This document shows, piece after piece, positions 38,650-49,814 of a stretch of 64,000 nucleotides of DNA. A program made the translations under genes and the position numbers. Under the pieces are notes generated by a model. The model made no database searches and was not told the origin of the DNA. It saw only the letters and a program-made list of their open reading frames with translations. The DNA lies in assembly GCF_016100455.1 (NCBI RefSeq), contig NZ_JACFSK010000001.1, positions 2,349,771 through 2,413,770 of the forward strand. Direction: 5' to 3'. Positions within the stretch are counted from its first letter, which is position 1; every line of letters begins with the position of its first letter. Source of the DNA: Bartonella sp. M0283. Its GTDB lineage: Bacteria; Pseudomonadota; Alphaproteobacteria; Rhizobiales; Rhizobiaceae.

Positions 38650-40599
38650 TTAACGTTTGTTCAAACGGTTAGCAATCAGGTCTTCGACAACCTGCGGTTC
38701 TGCAAGTGTCGATATATCGCCCAGATTTTCGAATTCGTCTTCGGCAATTTTACGTAAAATTCGCCGCATAATTTTGCCCGAACGAGTTTTTGGCAGACTC
38801 GGAGCAAACTGGATCTTGTCAGGTGTCGCAATCGGGCCAATCTCGTTTCTGACATGTTTGATAAGATGTTGACGCAATTCTTCTGTCGGTTCGATACCTT
38901 CCATCAATGTCACATAACAATAGATACCCTGTCCCTTGATCGGATGCGGGTAACCGACAACCGCAGCTTCCGAAACATTGTGATCGGAGACGAGCGCCGA
39001 TTCAACTTCTGCCGTGCCAAGACGATGGCCTGAAACATTCAAGACGTCATCGACGCGGCCGGTAATCCAGTAATATCCGTCATGATCACGACGACAGCCA
39101 TCACCGGTAAAATATTTGCCCTTATAGGTCGAAAAATAGGTTTCTACAAAACGGTTATGATCGCCATAAATTGTGCGCATTTGCCCCGGCCATGAGTCGG
39201 TAATGCATAAGTTTCCATCATTTTCACCTTCAAGCACTTCTCCCTCAGTGTCGACAAGCTCGGGCTTTATACCAAAGAAAGGAAGTGTTGCCGAACCGGG
39301 TTTCAGATCGGTTGCACCGGGTAGCGGGGTGATCATATGGCCACCGGTTTCTGTTTGCCACCACGTATCGACAATCGGGCAGCGATCGTCACCGACTTTA
39401 TGATAAAACCAATTCCATGCTTCCGGATTGATCGGCTCGCCAACCGAACCAAGAATGCGCAACGACGTGCGTTTCGAGCGTTCGACATATTCGTCACCGG
39501 CTCCCATTAATGCACGAATAGCTGTCGGTGCGGTATAAAGAATATTGACCTTATGCTTGTCGACAACTTCCCAAAAGCGCGCCTGATCAGGGAAGTTCGG
39601 GACACCTTCGAACATAAGCGTTGTCGCGCCATTGCATAAGGGCCCGTAAACCAGATAGGAATGTCCGGTCACCCAGCCGACATCGGCTGTGCACCAATAA
39701 ACATCTCCTACGTGATAATCGAATACATATTCATGTGTCATGGACGCATAAACAAGATAGCCGCCGGTTGTATGAAGAACGCCTTTCGGTTTACCGGTAG
39801 ACCCTGACGTATAAAGAATGAAAAGCGGGTCTTCGGCTTTCATGCGCGCTGGCGGGCATTCGGTTTTCGCATTGGCCATTTCTTCATGATACCAGAAGTC
39901 ACGGCCAGGTGCCCAACCGATTTTGCCGCCGGTTCTGCGCACAACCATCACCTGATTGACCAGCACATATTGGCGTGCGGCAATGTCTATCGCGTGATCG
40001 ACATTTTCTTTCAAAGGAATGGGCTTGCCGCCACGGACGCCTTGGTCGGCAGTAATGATGAAGGTCGATTCGCAGTCGACAATACGTCCGGCAAGTGCTT
40101 CCGGCGAAAATCCTGCAAAAACGACTGAATGGACTGCGCCGATGCGCGCACAGGCAAGCATTGCATAAGCGGCTTCCAGAATCATAGGAAGATAAATGGT
40201 AACCCGATCGCCTTTTTTGACGCCCCGTTTTTTTAAGATATTGGCAAACCGGCAGACATTTTCGTAAAGTTCCTTATAGGTGACTTTTTTATCAATATAG
40301 GGGTTATCACCTTCCCAGATCATCGCAACCTGATCACCGCGACTTTTCAAATGTCTATCGATACAATTATAGGTTACATTTGTGATGCCGTCTTCATACC
40401 ATTTGATGGATACACGGCCTCGAAAGCTGGTATTTTTAACTTTTGTGAACGGTTTGAACCAGTCAATGCGCCGGCCATGTTTTGACCAGAACGCATCCGG
40501 ATCCTTTATACTTTCATCATACCATTGAAGATATGTTTCACGATCAATCAAGGCATTTTTCTTGATATTATTAGATACAGGATAGACTTTATCCGACAT
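38650..40599 (-). CDS. acsA: Acetyl-CoA synthetase (acetate-CoA ligase)
   Basis: A 649-residue AMP-forming enzyme making acetyl-CoA from acetate, ATP and CoA. The P-loop-like signature is [28 protein letters not shown] is the adenylate site, and the C-terminal [14 protein letters not shown] carries the catalytic Lys that is commonly acetylated for control. The ATG at 40599 ([10 protein letters not shown]) follows GGAGGAG with good spacing, so the 8-codon upstream extension is rejected. It is divergent from the SDR gene across 311 nt. With Pta-like/AckA it gives a high-affinity route opposite the reversible low-affinity one. Confidence 0.96.
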   Translation of the reverse strand: MSDKVYPVSNNIKKNALIDRETYLQWYDESIKDPDAFWSKHGRRIDWFKPFTKVKNTSFRGRVSIKWYEDGITNVTYNCIDRHLKSRGDQVAMIWEGDNPYIDKKVTYKELYENVCRFANILKKRGVKKGDRVTIYLPMILEAAYAMLACARIGAVHSVVFAGFSPEALAGRIVDCESTFIITADQGVRGGKPIPLKENVDHAIDIAARQYVLVNQVMVVRRTGGKIGWAPGRDFWYHEEMANAKTECPPARMKAEDPLFILYTSGSTGKPKGVLHTTGGYLVYASMTHEYVFDYHVGDVYWCTADVGWVTGHSYLVYGPLCNGATTLMFEGVPNFPDQARFWEVVDKHKVNILYTAPTAIRALMGAGDEYVERSKRTSLRILGSVGEPINPEAWNWFYHKVGDDRCPIVDTWWQTETGGHMITPLPGATDLKPGSATLPFFGIKPELVDTEGEVLEGENDGNLCITDSWPGQMRTIYGDHNRFVETYFSTYKGKYFTGDGCRRDHDGYYWITGRVDDVLNVSGHRLGTAEVESALVSDHNVSEAAVVGYPHPIKGQGIYCYVTLMEGIEPTEELRQHLIKHVRNEIGPIATPDKIQFAPSLPKTRSGKIMRRILRKIAEDEFENLGDISTLAEPQVVEDLIANRLNKR

Positions 40600-40910
40600 C
40601 TTCTCCTCCTTTTTGTGTTGCAATTCTCCTCACGCAACACTTTCTTTATGAAATATCCATTTGTGATGGATATTTGATATTTACATTAAATGGTATCGCC
40701 GGTTTCTTGGAAGTCTTAAAATGATAGTTTTAAAAAACTTATTGTGAAGGACTGGAAAAAATCCAAGTAAAAAAATTAGAAATTGTCAATTTTTGTTTCT
40801 TTTTTACTGAAAAAAGCGGTTGAGGCATCGATTTTAAAACAGCGAGCAGTAGTTAAAATAGCGAAGTGATACCACTTCGTGTTGTGTCCGGTATTTGAAA
40901 GGAAAATGCT
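40600..40910. other. Divergent promoter region of acsA and the SDR gene
   Basis: AT-rich, no gene. It must contain both promoters. I see no clear operator palindrome. Confidence 0.5.
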
Positions 40911-41894
40911 ATGTTGGATGAAAAGCTGATACTCTCGCGTGAAGAAGCGTTAAAAAGTGGAACCGATGGTTCATCACAAAAATCAGGTCATCGGATGGCG
41001 ACGCAGACAGCTTCGTTGAAAAATCCGGTTGATGCTTATCCACAACCTCCCTATTCGACAGAAAAACAACAAGCTCCGGGACTTGCATCGAAGTTGACGC
41101 CAAAGGCCGATCACGGAGAAAAAAGCTACAAAGGTTCCGGTAAACTTTTAGGCAGAAAAGCGCTGATTACCGGTGGTGACAGCGGCATCGGGCGAGCCGT
41201 GGCAATTGCATTTGCACGTGAAGGTGCCGATGTTGCAATCAATTATTTGAAGGAAGAAGAGCAAGACGCGCGAGAGGTCATCGAGCTTATCGAACAGGCA
41301 GGCCGAAAAGGATTTGCAATTCCCGGTGATTTGACCGATCGGCATTTTTGCGAAAAATTGGTCGAAGAAGCAGTCAAAAAACTGGGCGGACTGGATATTC
41401 TGGTGAATAATGCCGGCCGTCAACAGGCGGTGGAAGCTTTGGCCGATCTCACAGACGAGTCTTTTGACCAGACGATGAAAACCAACATTTATGCACCTTT
41501 CCGTGTCACAAAGGCTGCATTGCCACACATTCCTGCAGGTGGTTCCATTATTATTACATCGTCAGTACAAGCCTTTGACCCGTCTGCAACCTTGTTTGAC
41601 TATTCACAAACCAAGGCTGCCAATGTTGCTTTTGCCAAATCGCTGGCAAAACAATTGGCTCCGAAAGGCATTCGCGTCAATGCGGTTGCTCCAGGCCCCT
41701 TCTGGACACCATTGCAACCTGCCGGTGGCCAGCTCATGAAAGCCATGCCGCAATTCGGTTCCGAAACGCCTTTGAAGCGTGCTGGCCAGCCGGTTGAAAT
41801 TTCGCCGCTTTATGTTTTGCTGGCGTCAGAAGAAGCAAGCTATTGTTCGGGTCAGGTCTTTGGTGCGGCCGGCGGAAGTGGCATGGATAGCTGA
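40911..41894 (+). CDS. Short-chain dehydrogenase/reductase (YghA/GsiB-like)
   Basis: A 327-residue classical SDR with a 75-residue N-terminal extension typical of the YghA and general-stress-type group (GHRMATQTAS, YPQPPYSTEKQQAPG). The cofactor motif is TGGDSGIGRA, then NNAGRQ, and the catalytic Ser-Tyr-Lys are in the IITSS and YSQTK segments. The C-terminal VFGAAGGSGMDS is the usual ending of this group. It is an NAD(P)-dependent oxidoreductase of unknown substrate, often induced by stress. Its stop directly abuts that of the convergent yggS gene with no gap. Confidence 0.88.
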   Translation: MLDEKLILSREEALKSGTDGSSQKSGHRMATQTASLKNPVDAYPQPPYSTEKQQAPGLASKLTPKADHGEKSYKGSGKLLGRKALITGGDSGIGRAVAIAFAREGADVAINYLKEEEQDAREVIELIEQAGRKGFAIPGDLTDRHFCEKLVEEAVKKLGGLDILVNNAGRQQAVEALADLTDESFDQTMKTNIYAPFRVTKAALPHIPAGGSIIITSSVQAFDPSATLFDYSQTKAANVAFAKSLAKQLAPKGIRVNAVAPGPFWTPLQPAGGQLMKAMPQFGSETPLKRAGQPVEISPLYVLLASEEASYCSGQVFGAAGGSGMDS

Positions 41895-42575
41895 TTATTG
41901 GTGAACAATCGGCGGACGATGACCGAAAATTGCCGAACCGACACGTACACTCGTGGCACCGAAGGCAATGGCTGTTTCATAATCCGCCGACATCCCCATG
42001 GATAGTTTTTTTACTCCCGCCTCTTTTGCCAATTTCGCAAGAAGGGCAAAATAGGGGCCGGGATTTTCACCTACTGGCGGAATACACATCAAGCCGATAA
42101 TATCGAGATGATGGTCGTTCTTGCAATGTTTGACAAACTCGACGGCCTCGTTCGGAGCAATACCGGCTTTTTGTGGCTCTTCTCCGATATTGACTTGCAC
42201 ATAACAAGGAAGCCTGCGGTTTTGTTTCGACATTCCTTCTTGAAGAAATTTTGCAATTTTTTCTCTGTCAACAGTTTCTATCACGTCAAAAAGCTGAATC
42301 GCTTCTTTCGTTTTATTCGATTGCAAAGGCCCGATGAGATGGAGTTTGAGATCAGGAAATTCTTCGCGCAATTGCGGCCATTTGCTTTCGGCTTCCTGAA
42401 CACGGTTTTCACCGAAAACACGTTGCCCTGCTTCAAGAAGCGGGTGAATATGGTCAACCCCGAAAGTTTTTGACACAGCAATGAGCTGAACATCATCAAC
42501 CGCACGTTTTGCATCATGGCATGCTTTGACGATATTCTCTTTGACTTTTTGCCATTGTGCAATAACCGCATCCAT
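41895..42575 (-). CDS. yggS: YggS family pyridoxal-phosphate homeostasis protein
   Basis: A 226-residue PLP-binding TIM-barrel protein. The PLP Lys is in QLIAVSKTF (about residue 36), and FGENRVQEAESKW, LHLIGPLQSNK and LSMGMSADYETAI are the standard family blocks; the last binds PLP phosphate. It has no catalytic activity but keeps free PLP and amino-acid pools balanced. Of two closely spaced ATGs (42581, 42575), the second is 8 nt from AAGGA and is preferred. The frame upstream to 42752 is not part of the protein. Divergent from leuS. Confidence 0.93.
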   Translation of the reverse strand: MDAVIAQWQKVKENIVKACHDAKRAVDDVQLIAVSKTFGVDHIHPLLEAGQRVFGENRVQEAESKWPQLREEFPDLKLHLIGPLQSNKTKEAIQLFDVIETVDREKIAKFLQEGMSKQNRRLPCYVQVNIGEEPQKAGIAPNEAVEFVKHCKNDHHLDIIGLMCIPPVGENPGPYFALLAKLAKEAGVKKLSMGMSADYETAIAFGATSVRVGSAIFGHRPPIVHQ

Positions 42576-42700
42576 AGTCATTTTCCTTTCTTCATCAATT
42601 TTAATGAATAAAAGCGCATAGAAATGGTTGACGCTTTCCTTAATCCGTGGTGAAGCACGTATTGAGTTTTTTGACCACATTTTGCAAGAGTATAATTGTA

Positions 42701-45313
42701 ATGGCAACTGAACGCTATAATCCACGCGCGACTGAACAGAAATGGCAGTCAATCTGGGGCGAAAAAGAAGTTTTCAAAACCGATAATGATGACCCGCGTG
42801 AGAAATATTATGTGTTGGAAATGTTTCCCTACCCTTCGGGACGCATTCATATGGGGCATGTGCGCAATTATGCGATGGGGGATGTGGTTGCCCGTTATAA
42901 ACGCGCCCGCGGATTTAATGTCTTGCATCCGATGGGGTGGGATGCTTTCGGTATGCCGGCGGAAAATGCTGCTATGCAACACAAAGTCCACCCGAAAGAC
43001 TGGACTTACCAGAATATTGCTTCCATGAAAAAGCAGTTGAAGTCCATGGGGCTTTCTCTCGACTGGTCGCGTGAATTTGCAACCTGCGATGTTGAATATT
43101 ATCATCGCCAGCAGATGCTTTTTCTCGATATGTATGAAAAAGGGCTGGTTGATCGTAAAACATCCAAGGTCAATTGGGATCCGGTCGATCATACAGTGCT
43201 TGCCAACGAGCAAGTCATTGACGGGCGCGGCTGGCGTTCCGGCGCGCTGGTTGAACAACGAGAGCTTACGCAGTGGTTTTTCAAAATCACCAAATTCAGT
43301 CAGGAACTTCTGGATGGTTTGAACGGTCTTGATGAATGGCCGGAAAAAGTGCGCGTTATGCAACGTAACTGGATTGGCAAGTCCGAAGGTGCGCTGCTGC
43401 GCTGGGAAATTGCCAAGGATACACCGATAGCCGGTTTCAGTGAAATCGAGTGTTTTTCAACCCGCCCCGATACGATATTCGGTGCTTCGTTTATTGCTAT
43501 TGCTGCCGATCATCCGGTTGCACGCAAACTTGCCGAAAAAAATGCGAAACTGAAAGATTTTATCGACGAATGTCACCGCAAAGGAACGTCGACAGCCGAG
43601 ATTGAAACCGCCGAGAAAAAAGGCTTCGACACCGGCTTGAAAGTCGTTCATCCATTCGACGATAAATGGGAAATACCTGTTTATGTCGCCAATTTCGTTC
43701 TGATGGAATATGGAACGGGCGCAGTTTTCGGCTGTCCTGCCCATGATCAGCGCGATCTTGATTTTGCCAATAAATATGAATTGCCGGTACATCCGGTTGT
43801 TTTACCTGAAGGTGCCGATCCCGACAGTTTTGTTGTCACGGAAGAAGCTCACACCGAAGACGGCATTATGATCAATTCCGGTTTTCTGGACGGCTTAAAG
43901 CCGAAAGCTGCATTTGAAGAAGTTCTCAAACGCTTGTCCAGCCAGATGTTGAACGGTCGCCCGCAAGCCGAGCGCAAAGTTCAATTCCGTCTGCGCGACT
44001 GGGGTATTTCTCGGCAACGCTATTGGGGTTGTCCGATCCCGATTATCCATTGTGATGATTGCGGGGATGTACCGGTTCCACGCGCCGATTTACCGGTAAA
44101 ATTGCCCGATGATGTTACATTCGACAAGCCCGGCAATCCGCTTGACCGCCACCCGACATGGAAATTCGTCAAATGCCCGCGTTGTGGCAAGCCCGCACGG
44201 CGGGAAACCGATACGATGGATACTTTTGTTGATTCTTCATGGTATTATGCCCGCTTTACCGCACCATGGGAAAACGAACCGACAAATAAGGACGCGATCA
44301 GGAAATGGTTGCCGGTCGACCAATATATTGGTGGTATCGAACACGCGATTTTGCATTTGTTGTATTCGCGCTTTTTCATGCGGGCAATGAAATTGACCGG
44401 CCACGTTAATGTTGACGAGCCGTTCAAAGGACTTTTCACACAAGGCATGGTGGTTCACGAAACCTATCATAACAAGGAAGGTTGGGTGGCCCCTGCCGAT
44501 ATCCGGATAGAAGAAAAGGATGGTGTGCGTCGCGCGACACTCCTCTCCGATGGCAGTCCGGTAGAAATCGGTTCAATTGAAAAAATGTCGAAGTCGAAGA
44601 AAAATGTCGTCGATCCTGATGATATTATTTCTTCCTATGGTGCTGATACCGCACGGCTTTTCATGTTGTCCGATTCACCGCCCGAACGTGACGTTATCTG
44701 GACCGAAGCAGGTGCGGAAGGTGCCCACCGTTTTGTACAACGCGTCTGGCGGTTGATTTCGTCAAGTGCCGAAATATTGACACATGTCAAACCGCAAGCC
44801 GGAACAAAGGGTGCAGCACTCGATATTTCCAAAGCGGCACATCGTACACTTGCAAAAGTGGCCGATGATATTGAAAAGCTTGCTTTCAACCGCGCTGTGG
44901 CGCGCCTTTATGAACTCGTCAACAAGCTCGCTCCGGAGTTGCAAAATCTGGAACAGGCCGATGACGAAATGAAGGCTGCTTTAAGACAAGCACTGGATTT
45001 CTTCATCATCATGATTTCGCCAATGACTCCACATCTTGCGGAAGAATGTCATGCTGCTTTGGGAGAGACAAATCTGGTTGCGCAAATGTCTTGGCCACAT
45101 TATGATCCTGCTTTAATTGTGGATAACGAGATTACTATCCCTATCCAGATTAACGGGAAAAAGCGTGGTGATTTGACAATTGCCCGCAATGCGGATCAAT
45201 CTACTATCGAAAAGGCTGTTCTTGCGCTCGATTTTGTGCAATCAAATCTGGCAGGCAAGAAGCCGAAGAAAATTATCGTAGTTCCACAGAGGATCGTCAA
45301 TGTTGTTGCCTGA
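42701..45313 (+). CDS. leuS: Leucyl-tRNA synthetase
   Basis: An 870-residue class I synthetase. The HIGH motif appears as SGRIHMGHV and the KMSKS loop as [11 protein letters not shown]. The editing CP1 domain is intact with its T-rich loop, and the zinc-type knuckle [10 protein letters not shown] and [11 protein letters not shown] are seen. The start ATG at 42701 ([16 protein letters not shown]) is fixed by the family N-terminus; the frame's 18 upstream codons are not. It overlaps lptE by 14 nt. Confidence 0.96.
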   Translation: MATERYNPRATEQKWQSIWGEKEVFKTDNDDPREKYYVLEMFPYPSGRIHMGHVRNYAMGDVVARYKRARGFNVLHPMGWDAFGMPAENAAMQHKVHPKDWTYQNIASMKKQLKSMGLSLDWSREFATCDVEYYHRQQMLFLDMYEKGLVDRKTSKVNWDPVDHTVLANEQVIDGRGWRSGALVEQRELTQWFFKITKFSQELLDGLNGLDEWPEKVRVMQRNWIGKSEGALLRWEIAKDTPIAGFSEIECFSTRPDTIFGASFIAIAADHPVARKLAEKNAKLKDFIDECHRKGTSTAEIETAEKKGFDTGLKVVHPFDDKWEIPVYVANFVLMEYGTGAVFGCPAHDQRDLDFANKYELPVHPVVLPEGADPDSFVVTEEAHTEDGIMINSGFLDGLKPKAAFEEVLKRLSSQMLNGRPQAERKVQFRLRDWGISRQRYWGCPIPIIHCDDCGDVPVPRADLPVKLPDDVTFDKPGNPLDRHPTWKFVKCPRCGKPARRETDTMDTFVDSSWYYARFTAPWENEPTNKDAIRKWLPVDQYIGGIEHAILHLLYSRFFMRAMKLTGHVNVDEPFKGLFTQGMVVHETYHNKEGWVAPADIRIEEKDGVRRATLLSDGSPVEIGSIEKMSKSKKNVVDPDDIISSYGADTARLFMLSDSPPERDVIWTEAGAEGAHRFVQRVWRLISSSAEILTHVKPQAGTKGAALDISKAAHRTLAKVADDIEKLAFNRAVARLYELVNKLAPELQNLEQADDEMKAALRQALDFFIIMISPMTPHLAEECHAALGETNLVAQMSWPHYDPALIVDNEITIPIQINGKKRGDLTIARNADQSTIEKAVLALDFVQSNLAGKKPKKIIVVPQRIVNVVA

Positions 45314-45875
45314 CCATATTCTGAATAGCATCAGACCCATAACAACTGCTGTACTATTGGGGACAACGCTCGCCATATCGGCCTGCACTGTTCAACCTCT
45401 CTATCATGGAGACTCGAACGGGACGGCGCAACTGAATGTTTCACCGTCCATCCGTTCGAAATTGTCTGGCGTTATTATTGACGAGCCAACCGACCGGTTT
45501 AACCAGTTGGTTCGTAACCGATTGATTTTCTTGTTGAATGGTGGTGCAGGAGAGCCTTCTGATCCAACCTATCAACTATCGCTTGGCACAAGCTATAGCA
45601 TCCGGACTGCAGTCCAGATGGATATAGGCGATTCGACCGATCGTACGGGCCGTGCATCTGCCGGTGCTGTTGATGGTCGTTCGGCTTATGTTTTGAAAGA
45701 TATGAAAAATAAACCGGTTGCCAAACGCACACGGACTGTCAGCGCTTCGTTTGACCGTCCTCGTCAGGAATATGCAAACTTGCAAGCTGAAGAGGATGCC
45801 AAGAAACGTGCGGCAGAAGAATTGGCCGAGCAAATCTTCCTGTCTTTGGCTCAGGATATGTCGAAATTGAAATGA
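45300..45875 (+). CDS. lptE: LPS-assembly lipoprotein LptE
   Basis: A 191-residue lipoprotein. The signal peptide ends in the lipobox ISAC with Cys29 as the acylated residue, followed by TVQPLYHG, the alphaproteobacterial LptE start. It plugs the LptD barrel and helps LPS insertion in the outer membrane. Residues 150-185 form a Lys/Glu/Ala-rich helix. It overlaps leuS and starts behind GAGG. In relatives holA usually comes next; here a terminator and a convergent DUF805 gene follow instead. Confidence 0.87.
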   Translation: MLLPDHILNSIRPITTAVLLGTTLAISACTVQPLYHGDSNGTAQLNVSPSIRSKLSGVIIDEPTDRFNQLVRNRLIFLLNGGAGEPSDPTYQLSLGTSYSIRTAVQMDIGDSTDRTGRASAGAVDGRSAYVLKDMKNKPVAKRTRTVSASFDRPRQEYANLQAEEDAKKRAAEELAEQIFLSLAQDMSKLK

Positions 45876-45882
45876 TTCGTTT

Positions 45883-45916
45883 TGGTCAGGCGGTTAAATC
45901 GCCTGACCAGCTTTTT
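45883..45916 (+). terminator. Intrinsic terminator of leuS-lptE
   Basis: A 10-bp stem TGGTCAGGCG (45883-45892) with CGCCTGACCA (45900-45909), 7-nt loop, then GCTTTTTACTT. Confidence 0.85.
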
Positions 45917-45987
45917 ACTTGATGACGGTTCTGCCAATCAATTGTTCAAATCGCGTCGTAACAATATTTGCTACGATACTATCTCTC

Positions 45988-46617
45988 TTATTCCGATGGG
46001 GACTGTTTTTCCGCTGAGTGGTCCGTGGAATGACTATGCGCTTTATTGAAGAAATATTGCTCGGAATAGAGATTTAAACTTGGTTCGCCATATTTGTTTT
46101 GGCCTTTTTGGCTTCTCATCGGGCAAAGTATCAGAGCGAAAAGAATATAGATTGCGGCCGGTACACCCAAAAGCAGGTAAAACATCGGCTCTCCGGTTTT
46201 CAAATGGAAAAGTTGTATCGGCAATAATCCGACCAAAAATATCCATATAACGAGACCGAACAGGCCGGTTAAATGATAAAAAATTGAAAAAACCAGCCAT
46301 AAAATTATAAGTGGTAAAAGAAAAATTATCCCTATGAATGGAAAAATCAGCCATAAGCCATGCCATTCTACGTCGTGAAACCGGCGGATGATGAGCGAGA
46401 CACTCGGGATATACAAAAAAATACCAAGAGCGGTTATGGGAAAGTTGAGGATTTGACTAAAAACACTGTTAGTGTCAAAAAAAGCGATAAGAAACAAAAC
46501 AGTAAAAGCGAAAACGTCAAATAACAAAAACAGGCTGAATTCTTTTCGATTTGCCCGTCCGTTGAAAACTGTCATATTTGAAAATGCCGATTTTACAGCT
46601 TCCCAAATAACTAGCAC
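45988..46617 (-). CDS. DUF805 family membrane protein
   Basis: A 209-residue protein. The N-terminal NGRANRKEFSLFLLF is the typical DUF805 start. Four or five membrane helices follow (about 30-50, 58-80, 95-125 and 130-160), with RRFHDVEWHGLWL as the other family signature. The tail is polar. DUF805 proteins are small inner-membrane proteins of unknown role. No operon partner: lptE is convergent and the aldolase gene is 150 nt away on the same strand. Confidence 0.82.
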   Translation of the reverse strand: MLVIWEAVKSAFSNMTVFNGRANRKEFSLFLLFDVFAFTVLFLIAFFDTNSVFSQILNFPITALGIFLYIPSVSLIIRRFHDVEWHGLWLIFPFIGIIFLLPLIILWLVFSIFYHLTGLFGLVIWIFLVGLLPIQLFHLKTGEPMFYLLLGVPAAIYILFALILCPMRSQKGQNKYGEPSLNLYSEQYFFNKAHSHSTDHSAEKQSPSE

Positions 46618-46773
46618 CCTTTAATCCCCTCTGTCAGAATGACTTTCTTTCAAGCCTTTGGTCGTTTTAAAACAGCAAAGCCATGGCAAAAAATGGCTAA
46701 TGCTGTTCTTGATATATTACCCGCTCGTCTTCAAATCATGAACTGCTGCTTTCCAATTAGGGCTGTTATTTTT

Positions 46774-47427
46774 TTAGCCAATAGTTTGTCCGGTCTTTGC
46801 CCAATCTTTCATGAATACATCCAGACCTTTGTCAGTGAGAGGATGTTTTATCAACAATTTCAAAACGGCAGGCGGGATTGTCGCGACATCGGCACCAATA
46901 AGAGCAGCTTCCTTGACATGGTTGACTGTGCGGATAGATGCGGCAAGAATTTGGGTTTTAAAGTCGTAATTGTCGAAAATTGTCCGGATTTCACCGATGA
47001 GATCCATGCCGTTCAATCCGAGGTCATCAAGCCGTCCGATAAAAGGAGAAACGTAGGTTGCACCGGCTTTGGCTGCAAGCAATGCCTGATTGGCCGAGAA
47101 ACATAAGGTCATATTGGTTTTCAAGCCCTTCGAAGAAAGTGCTTTACAAGCCTTCAATCCGTCAAATGTCATAGGAAGTTTGATACAGATATTATCGGCA
47201 ATTTTTGCCAAGATCTGGGCTTGTTTCATCATTCCGTCGAAGTCTGCTGCGGTGACTTCTGCCGATACAGGGCCGTCTATCAGAGCACAAATCTCTTTCG
47301 TTACTTCGATAATATCGCGTCCGGATTTCAAGATCAGCGAAGGATTGGTCGTAACACCATCAACAAGGCCAAGATTATTGAGCTCCGAAATTTCTTCAAT
47401 AATGGCAGTATCAACAAAAAATTTCAT
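46774..47427 (-). CDS. fsa: Fructose-6-phosphate aldolase/transaldolase-like protein
   Basis: A 217-residue TIM-barrel of the short transaldolase/FSA group. It starts [20 protein letters not shown], the Schiff-base Lys83 (CIKLPMT), [17 protein letters not shown] and [11 protein letters not shown] are intact. Members either act as transaldolase in the pentose-phosphate pathway or as dihydroxyacetone-dependent aldolase; sequence alone does not separate them with certainty. The ATG at 47427 is preferred over an upstream in-frame start at 47469. It is divergent from priA, a common pairing in this order. Confidence 0.9.
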   Translation of the reverse strand: MKFFVDTAIIEEISELNNLGLVDGVTTNPSLILKSGRDIIEVTKEICALIDGPVSAEVTAADFDGMMKQAQILAKIADNICIKLPMTFDGLKACKALSSKGLKTNMTLCFSANQALLAAKAGATYVSPFIGRLDDLGLNGMDLIGEIRTIFDNYDFKTQILAASIRTVNHVKEAALIGADVATIPPAVLKLLIKHPLTDKGLDVFMKDWAKTGQTIG

Positions 47428-47522
47428 ATTTAGACTCCAAGTTTTCTGGCCCGATCCGGCATTTGGCAATTGCTATGATTTTGCTGTTATGGTCCATTGT
47501 TTTATGCAAAAGCAAGTCCAAC

Positions 47523-49727
47523 ATGATACGAACGATGATAAAAAACGAATCAGAGACACCAAAAACCGTTTCAGTGTTGGTACCGATGCCGGCAGAGACC
47601 GCGTATAGCTATTCTGTGCCGGACGATATGAATGTCAAAGTCGGTTCGATTGTGCGCGTGCCTTTGGGGCCAAGAGAAGTGGCCGGTCTCGTTACCAATG
47701 AGGCAAACAGCAATAACAAAGTGGCGGCAAAAAAATTGCGGCCGATTTCCGAATTGTTCGATTGTCCGCCATTGCCGGCCGATATGATGCGTTTTATCCA
47801 TTTTGTTTCCGACTATACTCTTTCACCGCCGGGAATGGTTGCACGTATGGCTTTGCGGGTTCCTGCGGCATTTGACCCCGAGCCGGCAATTGCCGGATTG
47901 CGCTATTGTGGTGGCAAAGTCGAGAAAATGACTGCTGCACGAAAACGCGTTCTCGAGCTTGCGCAAAATGGCCTCGCCTGGACAAAATCGGGGCTTGCCC
48001 ATGCCGCCGGAACATCGACAAGCGTTGTCGAAGGATTGAAAAATTCCGGTATATTCGAGGAAATCGAAATGCCGCCCCCTCCGGTTGTGGCGCTCCCTGA
48101 TCCCGACTATTCAAGCCCGACACTTGAAAAAGCGCAAAAACTTGCCGCCGACACCCTCATAGAGGCCGTTGACGGGGATTGTTTTAAAGTTTTGCTGCTT
48201 GACGGTGTTACGGGGTCGGGCAAAACGGAAGTCTATTTTGAAGCTGTTGCGGAAACTCTTAAAAAAGGCAAACAGGTTCTTATTCTTTTGCCGGAAATAG
48301 CGTTAACGCAGCAATTTCTTGATCGATTTGAAAGCCGTTTTGGTGCGCCGCCAGCCGAATGGCACTCCGATCTCACCCCCAAACAGCGCGAACGGGTCTG
48401 GCGGCAGGTTATTGAAGGGCGGATAAGAGTCGTTGCCGGTGCCCGTTCCGCACTTTTTCTACCTTTCGAAAATCTCGGACTGATTATCGTCGACGAAGAA
48501 CATGATACTGCCTATAAACAGGAAGACCGTGTTTTTTATAATGCGCGCGATATGGCTGTGGCGCGTGGCTCTTTCGGCGGTTTTCCGGTCATTTTATCTT
48601 CTGCCACCCCGTCGGTCGAAAGCAAGGTCAATGCCCTTCAGGGACGCTATCAGGCGGTTCATCTTCCTTCCCGTTTCAGAAAAGCAGCTATGCCGGATTT
48701 GCGCGCTATCGATATGCGCAAGAATGCGCCTCCCTCGGGCCGGTTTTTATCGCCGCCGCTTGAACTTGCCATGCGCGAGGTGATCGAGCGCAAAGAACAG
48801 GCACTGATATTTCTTAATCGTCGCGGCTATGCACCTTTGACTTTATGCCGCGTTTGCGGACATCGTTTTCAATGTCCGAATTGTTCAAGCTGGTTGGTGG
48901 AACACCGCTTTCGTGGGCAACTTATGTGCCACCATTGTGGCTATCACGAACCGATTCCTGAAGCTTGTCCGGAATGCGGCACACTCGATCATCTCGTTGC
49001 CTGTGGGCCGGGTGTTGAAAGGATAGCCGAGGAAACATTGAAGCTGTTTCCTGAAGCGCGCATTCTCATATTGTCGACCGACTTGATTGGCGGTGTCAAA
49101 AGACTGCGGCTCGAGCTTGAAGCCATTTCAAAAGGCGAGGTCGATATTGTCATCGGAACACAACTCGTTGCCAAAGGCCATCATTTCCCGGGTATTTCAC
49201 TCGTCGGTGTCGTTGACGCGGATTTGGGGCTTTCCAATGGTGACCCGCGCGCGGCAGAACGCACGTTCCAGTTGTTGTCCCAGGTTACCGGTCGCGCCGG
49301 ACGAACAGGACTAAAAAGTCAGGGATTGATACAAACCTATCAGCCCGATCATCCGGTCATGCAGGCAATAATCTCGGGCGACAGCGAAGCTTTTTATAAA
49401 AGAGAAATTGACGAGCGGGCTCGCCACAATCTCCCGCCTTTCGGGCGTCTGGCCGCCCTTATTGTTTCATCTGAAAGCCGCAGTGACGCCGAAGCGCATG
49501 CGCGCGCTTTGCGTCAGGCGGCGCCATCGGCAAATGAAATATCGGTATTGGGGCCGGCCGAAGCGCCATTAGCATTGGTGCGCGGAAGATACCGTTTCAG
49601 GCTGCTTCTACAGGGAAGCCGTCGTGCCGATATGCAATCTTTTATTCGTGCAATGATTGCACGAGGGCCAAAAATTCGTGGTACAATACGGGTGCAGGTT
49701 GACATTGATCCGCAAAGTTTCATTTAA
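47523..49727 (+). CDS. priA: Primosomal protein N' (replication-restart helicase PriA)
   Basis: A 734-residue SF2 helicase. The N-terminal DNA-binding part carries VLVPMPAETAYSYSVP. Walker A is DGVTGSGKTEVY, Walker B is IIVDEEHD, and helicase motifs RSALFLPF and VTGRAGR are seen. The zinc-binding insertion has eight Cys in CRVCGHRFQCPNC and CHHCGYHEPIPEACPEC. It restarts stalled replication forks. The start is uncertain: ATGs at 47475, 47523 and 47535 share the frame and none has a good ribosome-binding site; 47523 gives the usual length. Confidence 0.93.
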   Translation: MIRTMIKNESETPKTVSVLVPMPAETAYSYSVPDDMNVKVGSIVRVPLGPREVAGLVTNEANSNNKVAAKKLRPISELFDCPPLPADMMRFIHFVSDYTLSPPGMVARMALRVPAAFDPEPAIAGLRYCGGKVEKMTAARKRVLELAQNGLAWTKSGLAHAAGTSTSVVEGLKNSGIFEEIEMPPPPVVALPDPDYSSPTLEKAQKLAADTLIEAVDGDCFKVLLLDGVTGSGKTEVYFEAVAETLKKGKQVLILLPEIALTQQFLDRFESRFGAPPAEWHSDLTPKQRERVWRQVIEGRIRVVAGARSALFLPFENLGLIIVDEEHDTAYKQEDRVFYNARDMAVARGSFGGFPVILSSATPSVESKVNALQGRYQAVHLPSRFRKAAMPDLRAIDMRKNAPPSGRFLSPPLELAMREVIERKEQALIFLNRRGYAPLTLCRVCGHRFQCPNCSSWLVEHRFRGQLMCHHCGYHEPIPEACPECGTLDHLVACGPGVERIAEETLKLFPEARILILSTDLIGGVKRLRLELEAISKGEVDIVIGTQLVAKGHHFPGISLVGVVDADLGLSNGDPRAAERTFQLLSQVTGRAGRTGLKSQGLIQTYQPDHPVMQAIISGDSEAFYKREIDERARHNLPPFGRLAALIVSSESRSDAEAHARALRQAAPSANEISVLGPAEAPLALVRGRYRFRLLLQGSRRADMQSFIRAMIARGPKIRGTIRVQVDIDPQSFI

Positions 49728-49814
49728 TGTCCGTGCTTCTTGCTAAACGGGGCAAACAGTAACGATGTGGCAGGTGGTCTGTTTGGCATAGATCAATCGT
49801 TTCAGAGGTTTGGA

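Noticed and set aside
38459..38653. 64-codon forward frame before acsA end
   Set aside because: It runs into the acsA-end hairpin and overlaps an imperfect tandem repeat; not credible as a gene.
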